From the NCBI GenBank assembly GCA_011053005.1, contig DRHW01000019.1:1-64000 (forward strand): DNA of 64,000 nt. The letters are read 5' to 3'. This stretch comes from Methylophaga sp. (GTDB lineage Bacteria; Pseudomonadota; Gammaproteobacteria; Nitrosococcales; Methylophagaceae). Positions 9,751 to 20,298 of the stretch are shown piece after piece. The notes below the pieces were generated by a model, which did no database searches, was not told where the DNA came from, and worked only from the letters and a program-made list of their open reading frames with translations. How positions within the stretch are numbered: the stretch's first letter is position 1; every line of letters starts with the position of its first letter. The position numbers were made by a program, and so were the translations under genes.

Positions 9751-10620
9751 ATGGTTAAATCGTCGGTCAAGCGGGGCGCTCAGCCTAATATTCTAATTAC
9801 GGGCTGTTCTACAGGCATTGGTTTTTGCGCCGCAAAGGTTTTACATCAACGCGGCTACAATGTGATCGCAACTGTTAGAAATACTGATGACGCGCGCCTC
9901 CTACAACAACTTGGCGTTATCACCACCCTACTTGAACTTAATGATAGCCAGTCCATCAACGATGCCGTTCAATTTACCCTTGACCACTTTAATGGCCAAA
10001 TAGATGCACTATTTAATAATGCTTCCTACGGACAAGCCGGTGCAGTTGAAGACTTAAGTCGCGCAGTGTTGCGAGAGCAATTTGAGACCAATGTCTTTGG
10101 CGCCCAAGAATTGACCAATTTAATTATTACTCAAATGCGCAAACAAGGTCACGGCCGCATTATCTATAATAGTTCTGTACTGGGGCTGGTCGCGATGGCT
10201 TATCGGGGCGCATACAATGCGAGTAAATATGCCATTGAAGGTTTAGTAGATACCTTACGATTAGAACTGTATGACACTGATATTCATATTAGTTTGATTG
10301 AACCCGGCCCGATTATTAGCAAGTTCAGAACTACCGCATTTAAAAAATACCAGCAGAATATTGATAAAGAAAATAGTGCTCACAAAGCGACCTATCATGC
10401 GATGGAGCAACGTCTCACCAAACAAGGACCGGCAGCACCGTTCACCCTGCCACCAGAAGCGGTCGTCACCAAACTTATCCATGCGCTTGAGAGTAAACGG
10501 CCTAAAATCCGCTATTACGTGACCTTTCCTACTTATTTATTTGCCACACTAAAACGCGTGTTGCCACATCGTTGTTTAGATTGGCTACTGATTAAAATAG
10601 CCGCCGCTGAAAATAAATAA
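9751..10620 (+). CDS. SDR family oxidoreductase
   Basis: ITGCSTGIGF Rossmann motif, NNASYG, YNASKYAIEG catalytic YxxxK. Confidence 0.92.
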   Translation: MVKSSVKRGAQPNILITGCSTGIGFCAAKVLHQRGYNVIATVRNTDDARLLQQLGVITTLLELNDSQSINDAVQFTLDHFNGQIDALFNNASYGQAGAVEDLSRAVLREQFETNVFGAQELTNLIITQMRKQGHGRIIYNSSVLGLVAMAYRGAYNASKYAIEGLVDTLRLELYDTDIHISLIEPGPIISKFRTTAFKKYQQNIDKENSAHKATYHAMEQRLTKQGPAAPFTLPPEAVVTKLIHALESKRPKIRYYVTFPTYLFATLKRVLPHRCLDWLLIKIAAAENK

Positions 10621-10720
10621 TAACTATAAAACCTAATACTAGAGAAAATTATTTAATGATTAGTGCTAGCTAATAAATTTATTTTCTATATAAATCAAAC
10701 AATTAAACTCATCTATATGT

Positions 10721-11629
10721 TCACTTTTTTTCGTATAAGAAATCGATAAAGTGCTTCGCCAATGGTGATAGTGGTCGCTCACGAATATGTAACAACGATA
10801 AAGGACGCGTATATTGCTCAGCCTTTGCCAAAGAAAGAGCCTGAATTCGTTGTAAATCAATCAAGTCTTTCACCACAATAGTTGGCAGCATAGCCACGCC
10901 AGCACCACCGACCACAGCACGCGCGATGCCTTCATTACTACCTATTTCTATCGTTTTTTTTGGATGAATACGACTGGCATGTAACAGTTGATCCGTCACT
11001 TCTCTCGTGCCCGATCCTATCTCACGCATCACCCAAACCTGCTCATTTAAGTCGTCATCGCTTATCTTTTTTTTCTTTGTTATGAGCGACTCATTGGGCG
11101 CAACAACCGATAAAGGATCATCTTGCCATTTCTGAGAAATAATCTGTGGTTCACTGACACTGCCCTCCACTAAAGCAATATCAAGCTCACAATCAATCAG
11201 TAATTGGCTAATATAACGGGTATTGCCGACAACAAGCTGCACATCAACCAATGGATGCTGCTGTAGAAAATCTGCAATATAAGGCGGTAAATTGTATCCG
11301 CCAACGGTGGTACTTGCGCCAACCACCAAACGACCTCGTTTTAAGTTTTTTCGTGCTTCGAGATCTTCCATTGCTGCACGTTCTAAGGCGAATATTCCAC
11401 GAGCATGTTCACGAAGCGCTTGCCCGTTATCTGTTAGACGAACGCCTTTTTCAGTCTGAGTTGCACGCCGCACACGATCAATTAATGGCAAACCTAATTG
11501 ATGCTCTAACTCCCGAACACCTTTTGAAACTGCTGGTTGGCTGATAAAAAGTGCCTCAGCTGCACGAGAAAAGTTTTGATTTTCTGTCACTGCATAAAAA
11601 ATTCGTAATAGATGTAGATTTATTTTCAT
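10721..11629 (-). CDS. LysR-family transcriptional regulator (YeiE/CbbR-like)
   Basis: N-terminal HTH LLRIFYAVTENQNFSRAAEALFISQPAVSKGVRELEHQLG; divergent from a YeiH-family gene. Confidence 0.88.
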   Translation of the reverse strand: MKINLHLLRIFYAVTENQNFSRAAEALFISQPAVSKGVRELEHQLGLPLIDRVRRATQTEKGVRLTDNGQALREHARGIFALERAAMEDLEARKNLKRGRLVVGASTTVGGYNLPPYIADFLQQHPLVDVQLVVGNTRYISQLLIDCELDIALVEGSVSEPQIISQKWQDDPLSVVAPNESLITKKKKISDDDLNEQVWVMREIGSGTREVTDQLLHASRIHPKKTIEIGSNEGIARAVVGGAGVAMLPTIVVKDLIDLQRIQALSLAKAEQYTRPLSLLHIRERPLSPLAKHFIDFLYEKK

Positions 11630-11736
11630 AACTAATAGTTATAGATTGTTAATTAATATGTATTGGAGTCATTCTATTGATTCCATTAACCTTAATCAAT
11701 ATTAGAGTTAAATGATTAATTAATGGAGTTATTGAT

Positions 11737-12798
11737 ATGCTAACAACGCTATTTTTAAAAAGAGATTCAACCATGCAGAGTCTTGATATTAAATCGTGGG
11801 GCTTCGGGTTATTACTATCCGCGATTATCGCGTTTTTTGCCATCTGGACAAGTCAGCTTAATTCAATACATCAGCTTGGTATTTCAGCTTTAACCATTGC
11901 GATTGCTTGCGGTATTTTGGTGGGCAATACTGTCTTTCCCGCTATATCTGAACATTGTGCGGTTGGCGTCGATTTTTCAAAAAACCAATTATTGCGTTTA
12001 GGCATTATCTTATTTGGCTTTAACGTTTCATTTCAACAAATTTCAGAAGTCGGCTGGCACGGCTTGGCAATTGCTATAACAATTGTTAGTTCAACGCTTT
12101 TTCTTGGCTATCAAATAGGTACAAGATTATTCAAACTTGATCGTCAAACATCTATTTTAATCGGCGCGGGCAGCGCTATTTGTGGTGCGGCGGCAATTAT
12201 TGCAACTGAACCTGTGATTCGTGCACAAGCACATAAAGTCACCATTGCGATTGCCACGGTGGTTATTTTTGGCACACTTTCCATGTTGATATATCCGCTT
12301 TTATATCCTTATCTTGGGCTGACAGAACACAGTTATGGCGTATTTGCAGGCTCGACGATTCATGAAGTCGCCCAAGTTGTGGCAGCAGGTCATAGTGTAA
12401 GTGATGTTGCAGAATCAACGGCGGTGATAGAAAAAATGCTACGCGTTATGTTGCTCGCGCCTTTTCTACTCGCCTTATCTTTTATTGAACAACGCAGAAC
12501 CACGCAGTTAGATTCAACCAAAAAACGGACAATTACTATTCCGTGGTTTGCCTTTTTATTTATTCTCGCTAGCGGTATTAATTCTTTAAATATTATTCCG
12601 CCAATGTTGACAGAAAAGCTGATTCAGCTTGATACCATTTTACTCACAATGGCGATGGCGGCATTAGGATTACGTACACATATTGGCGCTGTTCGTCAGG
12701 CAGGGATCAAACCACTGTTGTTGGCAGCAAGTCTATTTAGTTTTCTATTGGTCGGAGGTTTATATCTTAATAAAGGGTTTAACGAGTTATTCGCTTAA
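11737..12798 (+). CDS. YeiH/YadS family putative sulfate exporter
   Basis: GILVGNTVFP...GVDFSKNQLLRLGIILFGFNVSFQQI...GAGSAICGAAAIIATEPVI...AGSTIHEVAQVVAAGHSVSD; the likely start may be the internal Met at 11773. Confidence 0.88.
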   Translation: MLTTLFLKRDSTMQSLDIKSWGFGLLLSAIIAFFAIWTSQLNSIHQLGISALTIAIACGILVGNTVFPAISEHCAVGVDFSKNQLLRLGIILFGFNVSFQQISEVGWHGLAIAITIVSSTLFLGYQIGTRLFKLDRQTSILIGAGSAICGAAAIIATEPVIRAQAHKVTIAIATVVIFGTLSMLIYPLLYPYLGLTEHSYGVFAGSTIHEVAQVVAAGHSVSDVAESTAVIEKMLRVMLLAPFLLALSFIEQRRTTQLDSTKKRTITIPWFAFLFILASGINSLNIIPPMLTEKLIQLDTILLTMAMAALGLRTHIGAVRQAGIKPLLLAASLFSFLLVGGLYLNKGFNELFA

Positions 12799-12808
12799 AT
12801 CTAAATAA

Positions 12809-12846
12809 ATAAGCGTGGTTATCAACAATCAATAACCACGCTTATT
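12809..12846. terminator. Bidirectional terminator between convergent yeiH-like gene and clpB
   Basis: AATAAGCGTGGTTAT-N8-ATAACCACGCTTATT hairpin followed by T-rich sequence. Confidence 0.8.
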
Positions 12847-12861
12847 TTTAGTTCGTTTAAA

Positions 12862-15435
12862 TTAATTATTAAAGGTCAACGCATCGTCGCTGACATCAAC
12901 TTTAATCGTATCGCCACCTTTGAACCGTCCTGATAACAGATCATGTGCCAAGTGATTTTCAATTTGTTGTTGAATCACCCGTTTAAGCGGTCTTGCACCA
13001 TAAACAGGATCAAAACCCGCTTCTGCAATCAAATCTAAGGCTTTATCACTCACCTCTAAGGCCATATCACGATCCGCTAAACGCTGACGCAAATGTTCTA
13101 ATTGAATATCAGCAATCGCATGAATTTGGTCACGCTGTAATGGATGAAACACCACCACATCATCAACACGATTTATAAATTCAGGGCGGAAATGTTGACC
13201 AACAATTTCCATCACCGCCGCTTTCATCTTCTCGTAATCATCTTCGCTCGCCATTTCTTGGATCACATTTGAACCCAAGTTAGACGTCATCACGATAACC
13301 GTATTGCGAAAATCAACCGTACGGCCTTGGCCATCCGTTAAACGTCCATCATCCAACACTTGTAACAAGATATTGAATACATCAGGATGCGCTTTTTCGA
13401 CTTCATCCAACAAAATAACTGAATATGGTTTACGACGTACTGCCTCAGTCAAATAACCGCCTTCTTCATAACCGACGTAACCTGGCGGTGCACCAACTAA
13501 TCTCGCTACCGAATGTTTTTCCATGAATTCGGACATATCGATCCGAACCATCGCATCTTCGGTATCAAATAAGAAGGTCGCTAATGACTTACACAACTCA
13601 GTTTTACCGACACCTGTTGGCCCTAAAAATAAGAACGAACCATTCGGGCGATTAGGATCAGATAATCCAGCACGACTACGACGAATCGCATTAGCCACCG
13701 CAGTTACCGCTTCATCTTGACCGATAACGCGCTCATGCAAAGCATCATCCATTTTCAACAATTTATCGCGTTCACCTTCCAACATTTTAGAGACTGGAAT
13801 GCCCGTCCATTTAGAAACCACTTCGGCAATTTCTTCTTCGCCCACTTCGTTGCGTAATAATTGAAAGTCTTTTGTTTCTGCTTGAGCCGCCAGCGTAAGT
13901 TGTTTTTCTAACTCAGGAATTTTGCCATATTGCAGTTCTGACATTTTGGCATAATCACTGTTACGCGTTGCCATCTCAAGTTCCATCCGTGCTTTTTCAA
14001 GCCCTTCTTTAATATGTTGGCTACCATGCAATGTGGCTTTTTCAGACTTCCAGATTTCTTCTAAATCCGCATATTCTCGGCCGAGTTTGTCCATCTCCGT
14101 TTCAAGCGTGTCTAAACGTTTTTTCGATGCATCATCTGATTCTTTTTTAAGGGCAACACGTTCAATTTTCAACTGAATTAAACGGCGTTCCATTCGATCT
14201 AATGACTCAGGTTTCGAATCAATTTCCATCCGAATTCGACTCGCCGCTTCATCAATCAAATCAATCGCTTTATCCGGCAACATACGATCAGTAATGTAAC
14301 GATGCGATAAGGTCGCCGCCGCCACAATCGCAGGATCAGTAATGTTAACGCCATGATGTACTTCATAACGTTCACTTAAACCACGCAAAATCGCAATGGT
14401 ATCTTCAACCGAAGGTTCACCCACTTGGACTTTTTGAAAACGTCGTTCTAAGGCCGCATCTTTTTCAACATACTTGCGATACTCATCTAACGTGGTCGCG
14501 CCAATACAATGTAATTCGCCGCGTGCAAGCGCCGGTTTCAACATATTACCTGCGTCCATCGCACCTTCGGCTTTACCAGCGCCAACCATCGTGTGGATTT
14601 CGTCGATAAATAAAATGATCTGACCTTCTTGTTTCGAAAGATCTTTTAATACCGCTTTCAGGCGCTCTTCAAACTCTCCACGGAATTTTGCACCGGCAAT
14701 CAACGCGCCCATATCTAACGATAAAACACGTTTATTTCGCATGCCTTCAGGCACTTCACCATTAATAATACGTTGGGCTAAACCTTCAACAATCGCCGTT
14801 TTACCCACGCCCGGTTCACCAATCAATACAGGATTATTTTTAGTGCGACGTTGCAATACTTGAATTGTTCGACGAATTTCATCATCACGACCAATCACTG
14901 GATCAAGCTTGCCATTCTCAGCAAGTGCCGTCAGATCAATCGTATATTTTTCCAATGCTTGGCGTTGTTCTTCGGCATTTTGATCGGTGACTTTATCGCC
15001 GCCTCGTATTTTTTCTATTGTCGCTTCTAATACTGATTTATTGCCGCCAAATTGACGCAACACATCGCCTGCCTTATTTTTATCTTCCACCACCGCTAAT
15101 ACAAATAATTCACTTGATACATATTGATCTTGGCGCTTTTGAGCGAGCTTATCGGTTTGATTGAGTAAGCGGTTTAAATCCTGTGATACATGAATATCGC
15201 CACTACCGCCTTCAACATGCGCCATACGTGTTAATTGATTTTCTAACTCCGCTTGGTAGGCCGTAATGTTGACGCCACTTTGTGCCAACAGAGGTCTTAC
15301 CGTGCCACCTTGTTGCTGTAACAAGGCCAACATCAAATGCGCAGGCTCAATAAACTGATGCTCCTTACCCACCGCCATGCTCTGCGCCGCGGCGACCGCT
15401 TCTTGAAATTTGCTGGTTAATTTATCGATTTGCAT
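12862..15435 (-). CDS. clpB: ATP-dependent chaperone ClpB
   Basis: 857 aa; two Walker A motifs [13 protein letters not shown] and [13 protein letters not shown]; Clp N domain; middle coiled coil. Confidence 0.98.
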   Translation of the reverse strand: MQIDKLTSKFQEAVAAAQSMAVGKEHQFIEPAHLMLALLQQQGGTVRPLLAQSGVNITAYQAELENQLTRMAHVEGGSGDIHVSQDLNRLLNQTDKLAQKRQDQYVSSELFVLAVVEDKNKAGDVLRQFGGNKSVLEATIEKIRGGDKVTDQNAEEQRQALEKYTIDLTALAENGKLDPVIGRDDEIRRTIQVLQRRTKNNPVLIGEPGVGKTAIVEGLAQRIINGEVPEGMRNKRVLSLDMGALIAGAKFRGEFEERLKAVLKDLSKQEGQIILFIDEIHTMVGAGKAEGAMDAGNMLKPALARGELHCIGATTLDEYRKYVEKDAALERRFQKVQVGEPSVEDTIAILRGLSERYEVHHGVNITDPAIVAAATLSHRYITDRMLPDKAIDLIDEAASRIRMEIDSKPESLDRMERRLIQLKIERVALKKESDDASKKRLDTLETEMDKLGREYADLEEIWKSEKATLHGSQHIKEGLEKARMELEMATRNSDYAKMSELQYGKIPELEKQLTLAAQAETKDFQLLRNEVGEEEIAEVVSKWTGIPVSKMLEGERDKLLKMDDALHERVIGQDEAVTAVANAIRRSRAGLSDPNRPNGSFLFLGPTGVGKTELCKSLATFLFDTEDAMVRIDMSEFMEKHSVARLVGAPPGYVGYEEGGYLTEAVRRKPYSVILLDEVEKAHPDVFNILLQVLDDGRLTDGQGRTVDFRNTVIVMTSNLGSNVIQEMASEDDYEKMKAAVMEIVGQHFRPEFINRVDDVVVFHPLQRDQIHAIADIQLEHLRQRLADRDMALEVSDKALDLIAEAGFDPVYGARPLKRVIQQQIENHLAHDLLSGRFKGGDTIKVDVSDDALTFNN

Positions 15436-15470
15436 AATGCCACCTTAGGTTTGTTTTTTTGTTGCTAACT

Positions 15471-15499
15471 AGATGGGGGAAGCTAAGAATAAATACAAG
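15471..15499 (-). promoter_or_regulatory. Sigma-32 (heat-shock)-type promoter of clpB
   Basis: Minus strand reads CTTGTA-N15-CCCCATCT, close to the RpoH consensus CTTGAA/CCCCATNT. Confidence 0.75.
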
Positions 15500-15625
15500 T
15501 AGTCTTACAAAAACTAAGTTAATTACAGCTGGTGTTATACACATCTAAACTCAATACGCAGTATTTGATTCGGCATTGGGTGAAAGCATCCCTACAGCCA
15601 TAAATATGGCAATAATTATAGTTTT

Positions 15626-16225
15626 TCATTTTCTCTTATTTTTCTCAGGCAAAACATCTTGTATCGCTTCAAGATTTTTCCAATCAGGTATTGGAGCAGA
15701 TATTCCTTTTTCTGGTGTAAACATGGATTCCTCTATTTTTTTATAATGATGAATATATCTAGGACAGTTGATAAACATCTGGTCAATCGTTACTCGAATT
15801 ATCAGTTGAGCCCCTGCAAATTCACTTAAAAGTTCATCCTCTTCATAAACATGAGCGATGCCATGCAGTCTAAGTCTTTGTGGGTTTTCAAAATCAATAA
15901 AAAGCATACCCACTTTATGACTAAGACTCATGTTACCGATAGATAAAAACATGCCGTTGCCATCATAGTCAGGAAAAGCAATGGTGTGCTCATCAATAAC
16001 CCGAACAAATCCAACAGGGCCACCTTTGTAAGAACATGTCGGCCAACCTTCATTATTTGTTGTAGAAAGAAAAAACATATCTCTGCTTTCAATAAACGTC
16101 TTTTCTTCTTCGGTCACCTTATTATGATAAATAAGTTCAACTTGTCTCTGTGCAAGTTTTTCCGTTCCAAATGACTCCTGCCATTTTTTTGAACCTGCGT
16201 GATAAGGATCGTTTATATCGGTCAT
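15626..16225 (-). CDS. Pyridoxamine 5'-phosphate oxidase family protein
   Basis: FIESRDMFFLSTTNNEGWPTCSYKGGPVGFVRVIDEHTIAFPDYDGNGMF... typical split-barrel flavoprotein. Confidence 0.85.
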   Translation of the reverse strand: MTDINDPYHAGSKKWQESFGTEKLAQRQVELIYHNKVTEEEKTFIESRDMFFLSTTNNEGWPTCSYKGGPVGFVRVIDEHTIAFPDYDGNGMFLSIGNMSLSHKVGMLFIDFENPQRLRLHGIAHVYEEDELLSEFAGAQLIIRVTIDQMFINCPRYIHHYKKIEESMFTPEKGISAPIPDWKNLEAIQDVLPEKNKRK

Positions 16226-16265
16226 AATCTTGTTCCTAAAATAATGCTTCTAAAATAGATTCAGC

Positions 16266-17744
16266 TCAACCTTTGTTTGGTTTAGCATGCACAAGATTAA
16301 ATAACGTATCTAAGCGTTGATTTTCTTTTGCATCATTAGGAAGAAGATAAGCAAATAGAACATAAATACTCATGTTTACGACAAGAGCGAGTGTTCCTGA
16401 TGTCAGCCCATAAGCCCAAGGAAGCGATTCAGGAAAATTGAACTCTAAAAACACAGCTGTAATAAAACCAACGGTCATCCCGACTATTGCACCTTGTTTA
16501 TTACCTTTTTTCCAGAATAATCCCATAAATTGCGGTACTGCAATTTGAATGATGCCTTGATATGCCATTACTGCCAGAGCAAATAAAGCAGGCAATGTCA
16601 TCGTGGCTAACCATGCTGAAATGATGGTAATAATCACCATGCCAACCTTAGCAATAATAATAAGTTGTTTAGGATCCAGCTTGAGATAATTACCGATTAA
16701 ATCATTAGCAATTTGAGCACCATAGGCTTGGATATTGCCATCGGTATGCCCCATCGTTGCAGCCAAAACGATAACACCGGCCAAACCTAATAATAGAGGA
16801 CCACCGGCTTGATTGGTGACGATAAACCACACATCTTCAGCATGACCCTCAACCGAAGATAATCCTGATGCATACATACCAAATAGTAGCAGTGACACGC
16901 AGAATATAAGTGATAAAGGCATAGCGATGGCGGCTGATTTTTTCAGTGTTTTAACGCCATCAGCGGTGAATAATCTCACAAAGATATAAGGCCAACACCA
17001 ACCACCTATAGCGCCAGTCAGTACCAAACTGAACAGCCATAAAGGACCTTGTTCAGAACCTATACTGGGAATGGTGAACATACCGCTATCCATCGTGTTC
17101 AGTGTGATGTCTTGCGTAGTCATCATCCACATAATCAACCCAATTAGGATGAGGCTACCGCCAATATAAGCGACTATGCCTTGAAACATATCCGAGATAA
17201 TCACACCACGCATACCTAATCTAACGGTCCAAAACTGGCGGATCACAATAACAAATACGCCCAACAATACCGCCATCGAAAAAGAAAGTTTGCCAAAAGA
17301 TAAATGCACAAACATCACGCCTAACGCTTGCATCCCTAAAATTAACCATGGTATTCCCGATAAAATACCAATCACCGCAGTAACCGTTCTAATATGCCGT
17401 GAGTTGTAACGTAAAGCTAATAAATCCGGCTGCGTTTTTAAATCAAATGCTTTACCCCAAACCCAGACTGGTTTTGCCATCACATACATCAAAACAACTG
17501 TGAGCAGACTATAAGTAAGTACATAAAAGGAAATCACGCCGCTGGCTGCGGCCAGACCTGCAAATGCCGTGAACATGGCGCCGGGATACCATGTATTTAA
17601 AAAGGACATCGCTTGATATTTAGCGCCAAATGAACGGCCTGCTACCGCGTATTCGGTGAAGGAATCATTAGTCTGCTTAACTTTATGAAGAATAAAGATT
17701 ATTACTGCAAAAAATACAGCCACTAAACCAAAAGTAATGATCAT
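16266..17744 (-). CDS. Sodium:solute symporter (SSS) family protein
   Basis: 492 aa, about 13 TM segments; AVAGRSFGAKYQAMSFLNTWYPGAMFTAFAGLA and TMGHTDGNIQAYGAQIANDL. Confidence 0.9.
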   Translation of the reverse strand: MIITFGLVAVFFAVIIFILHKVKQTNDSFTEYAVAGRSFGAKYQAMSFLNTWYPGAMFTAFAGLAAASGVISFYVLTYSLLTVVLMYVMAKPVWVWGKAFDLKTQPDLLALRYNSRHIRTVTAVIGILSGIPWLILGMQALGVMFVHLSFGKLSFSMAVLLGVFVIVIRQFWTVRLGMRGVIISDMFQGIVAYIGGSLILIGLIMWMMTTQDITLNTMDSGMFTIPSIGSEQGPLWLFSLVLTGAIGGWCWPYIFVRLFTADGVKTLKKSAAIAMPLSLIFCVSLLLFGMYASGLSSVEGHAEDVWFIVTNQAGGPLLLGLAGVIVLAATMGHTDGNIQAYGAQIANDLIGNYLKLDPKQLIIIAKVGMVIITIISAWLATMTLPALFALAVMAYQGIIQIAVPQFMGLFWKKGNKQGAIVGMTVGFITAVFLEFNFPESLPWAYGLTSGTLALVVNMSIYVLFAYLLPNDAKENQRLDTLFNLVHAKPNKG

Positions 17745-17983
17745 GACTCAAACGCTCCTTGTTTCTCTTCAACTAAATAAGCTGCGATTAAGCTACATAC
17801 AATGCAAACCGCCACACTAATAAAGTAAAACAACGTGGCAGGCATACCAAAAATGAACATTATCCGATAATCATTCACTATCCAATAAATAGGTGGAGCC
17901 AGCGCTATAATAGCGTCCAAGTAGAACCAAACTATTATAAAAATCGGCAAACTTCTTTGCATTTCTCTCTCGTTCTTATTCAT
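17741..17983 (-). CDS. Small two-TM membrane protein, DUF3311-like candidate symporter partner
   Basis: 80 aa, two hydrophobic segments; overlaps the symporter start by 4 nt. Confidence 0.65.
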   Translation of the reverse strand: MNKNEREMQRSLPIFIIVWFYLDAIIALAPPIYWIVNDYRIMFIFGMPATLFYFISVAVCIVCSLIAAYLVEEKQGAFES

Positions 17984-18043
17984 AAGAATCCTTGTCTATT
18001 TTTATGTTTTTATATTTATTTATCTAGGATGCACCGTTCATTT

Positions 18044-18496
18044 TTAATGCAGAAAGATGTTTTCCAGCTTATCGAGACAATTTGGCCAATCTGCTTTATA
18101 GGCATCACAAGCTAGTTTCGTCTTCATTCTGCTTTGCGTCAGTGTTAATACCGTTTTTGATGCGCCTATTTCTGTCAGCCTAATTTCAAGTAAGGTTTCG
18201 ATATCTCGAATAACGTCTATAGGCCCGCTATATTGCCAATATTTAGCAATATAACTGTATGGCGTGACCACTTGATAAGTCCCATTTATAAAATGTTGGG
18301 TACCATCCGGGCTTTGTATCTCTATCTTTATTTCACCATTACGTTCTGGATTATTGATTACGCTCGTGATGACATTTGGATCGGGCGCTAACCATTGCTG
18401 CATGAGTTTAGGTTCTGTCCATGCTCTAAAAATTGCCTTTGACGATGCCGATATTGTTCTCACTAACACTAATTCTTCTAATTCAGCCTCAATCAT
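18044..18496 (-). CDS. SRPBCC / AHSA1 domain protein
   Basis: LVLVRTISASSKAIFRAWTEPKLMQQWLAPDP... typical AHSA1 N terminus; overlaps the ArsR-like gene. Confidence 0.88.
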   Translation of the reverse strand: MIEAELEELVLVRTISASSKAIFRAWTEPKLMQQWLAPDPNVITSVINNPERNGEIKIEIQSPDGTQHFINGTYQVVTPYSYIAKYWQYSGPIDVIRDIETLLEIRLTEIGASKTVLTLTQSRMKTKLACDAYKADWPNCLDKLENIFLH

Positions 18497-18851
18497 TCAA
18501 CTCTCCTTCTTGTTTTAAAAGTGATTCCAAAGCATTCAAACGCTTATGCCAAAAATCTCGGTAATAAGAAATCCAGTGTTCTGCCTCAGCTAATGATCCA
18601 GAAGAGAATGTACAAAGATGCGTGCGTCCAACTATTTTTCTGGACAGCAAACCGGCCTTTTCTAACACCTTGACATGCTTTGATGTGGCAGCAAAAGAAA
18701 TAGAAAACGGCTCGGCAAGTTCACTGATCGTGCAGGATTTTTTGTTGACAAGTAGCCCTAGCATTTCTCTCCTTGTTGGATCAGCTAATGCTTTAAATAC
18801 GTTATCGAGTTGCTGCGAATCATATTCAACCATAAGGTTAAATATATTCAA
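18489..18851 (-). CDS. ArsR-family transcriptional regulator
   Basis: VFKALADPTRREMLGLLVNKKSCTISELAEPFSISFAATSKHVKVLEKAGLLSRKIVGR winged HTH. Confidence 0.92.
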   Translation of the reverse strand: MNIFNLMVEYDSQQLDNVFKALADPTRREMLGLLVNKKSCTISELAEPFSISFAATSKHVKVLEKAGLLSRKIVGRTHLCTFSSGSLAEAEHWISYYRDFWHKRLNALESLLKQEGELND

Positions 18852-18988
18852 AATTTATCAAATAAGCAAATTGAAAGGTGTGGGAAGGCACTCATCCAAA
18901 CTAGAAATGAGTAAATAACCTTATATATTTGGCAAAGTTGGGTTAGCTATCACCAAACAAGCTATTTTTTGAGTGGGAGAAAATGAAG

Positions 18989-19513
18989 CTACCAATATCG
19001 ACGAGCGCCCAGATAACGTTTTTTATAATAGGCACTATCTAAACTGTCTACTTGCACATTTTTACGGCTATTCGGGGCGTGTATGAAGGTATCGTTGTCT
19101 ATATAGATACCTACATGCGATACGCTTTGTCCCATTGTTCTAAAAAAGAGTAAGTCGCCCGCACTCAATTTATTTCTGTCGATATGTTGACCAGATTTGA
19201 ATTGATCAGGCGTGCTTCTAGGAATGGAAATGCCGTTAAGGCGATAGCTATATGAGGCGAGACCCGAACAATCGAAGCCTTCTTTGGGTGAGTTGCCGCC
19301 AAATTTATAGGGCGTACCCATTTGTAATTTGGCAGATTGGACAATCTCACGACCGACAGACTGATTCGATTGATTGACATTGCCATAAGAGCCTGTTGAG
19401 CCTGTCGTCTTATCAGGGTGATACGGCACCACCGAACAAGCGGTCACTAACGATAAAGCAAGACCGCTCAACATCAGCTTTATGATTATTTGAACATGAC
19501 GGTAATTCAACAT
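18989..19513 (-). CDS. NlpC/P60 family lipoprotein, cell-wall peptidase
   Basis: Lipobox LVTAC; GFDCSGLASYSYR, GDLLFFRTMGQSVSHVGIYIDNDTFIHAP; start refined to 19513. Confidence 0.9.
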   Translation of the reverse strand: MLNYRHVQIIIKLMLSGLALSLVTACSVVPYHPDKTTGSTGSYGNVNQSNQSVGREIVQSAKLQMGTPYKFGGNSPKEGFDCSGLASYSYRLNGISIPRSTPDQFKSGQHIDRNKLSAGDLLFFRTMGQSVSHVGIYIDNDTFIHAPNSRKNVQVDSLDSAYYKKRYLGARRYW

Positions 19514-19532
19514 TATCAACACAGTTCGCGCT

Positions 19533-20156
19533 TTAATCTTCAAATAACGATGGATCGCCCAAACCAACACGTACTATTTCTGGCATATCATCAATAAACT
19601 CAATAACGGTTGTCGGTACGGAACCACCAGCGCCGCCATCTATGATTAAATCAACGAACTTACCAATACGATCCATCATTTCTTCAGGGTCGGTCATCGG
19701 CATATCTTCATCCGGCAAGATCATTGTTGAACTCATTAAGGGTTCATTCAGCTCTTCGAGCAATGCTAAAGCAATCGTATTATTAGGAATACGTAGGCCA
19801 ATCGTTTTACGTTTAGCGTGTTGTAAACGTCTTGGTACTTCTTTGGTCGCTGGCAAAATGAAGGTATACGCACCCGGTGTATGGGCTTTAATGGCACGAA
19901 ATACGCTGTTATTAACCTTGGCATAAGTCGACAGTTCGGACAAATCACGGCACATTAACGTGAAGTTATGATCATCATCTAATTGACGAATTCGGCGAAT
20001 TTTATCCATCGCGTCTTTATCGCCAATATGACAACCCAACGCATAACCCGAATCTGTGGGATACACCACTAAACCACCTTTACGGATAATGTCGCAGGCT
20101 TGAACGATTAAACGTTTTTGTGGATTTTCTGGGTGTATTTGGAAAAACTGACTCAT
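19533..20156 (-). CDS. Sua5/YciO/YrdC family L-threonylcarbamoyladenylate synthase-like protein
   Basis: GGLVVYPTDSGYALGCHIGDKDAMDKIRRIRQLDDDHNFTLMCRDLSELS...PGAYTFILPATKEVP. Confidence 0.9.
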   Translation of the reverse strand: MSQFFQIHPENPQKRLIVQACDIIRKGGLVVYPTDSGYALGCHIGDKDAMDKIRRIRQLDDDHNFTLMCRDLSELSTYAKVNNSVFRAIKAHTPGAYTFILPATKEVPRRLQHAKRKTIGLRIPNNTIALALLEELNEPLMSSTMILPDEDMPMTDPEEMMDRIGKFVDLIIDGGAGGSVPTTVIEFIDDMPEIVRVGLGDPSLFED

Positions 20157-20298
20157 GTAAAACCTTTTAAAAAAGCTCAACAATATGCTGAGGAATAATA
20201 TGTTAAGTCGATAAGGATAAACCTTTTTTCAAAAAACAGTGAGTAACACGAACCATATTGATAATAAAAGTGCTCTAAAAACAGCGGGCTACTTCATC

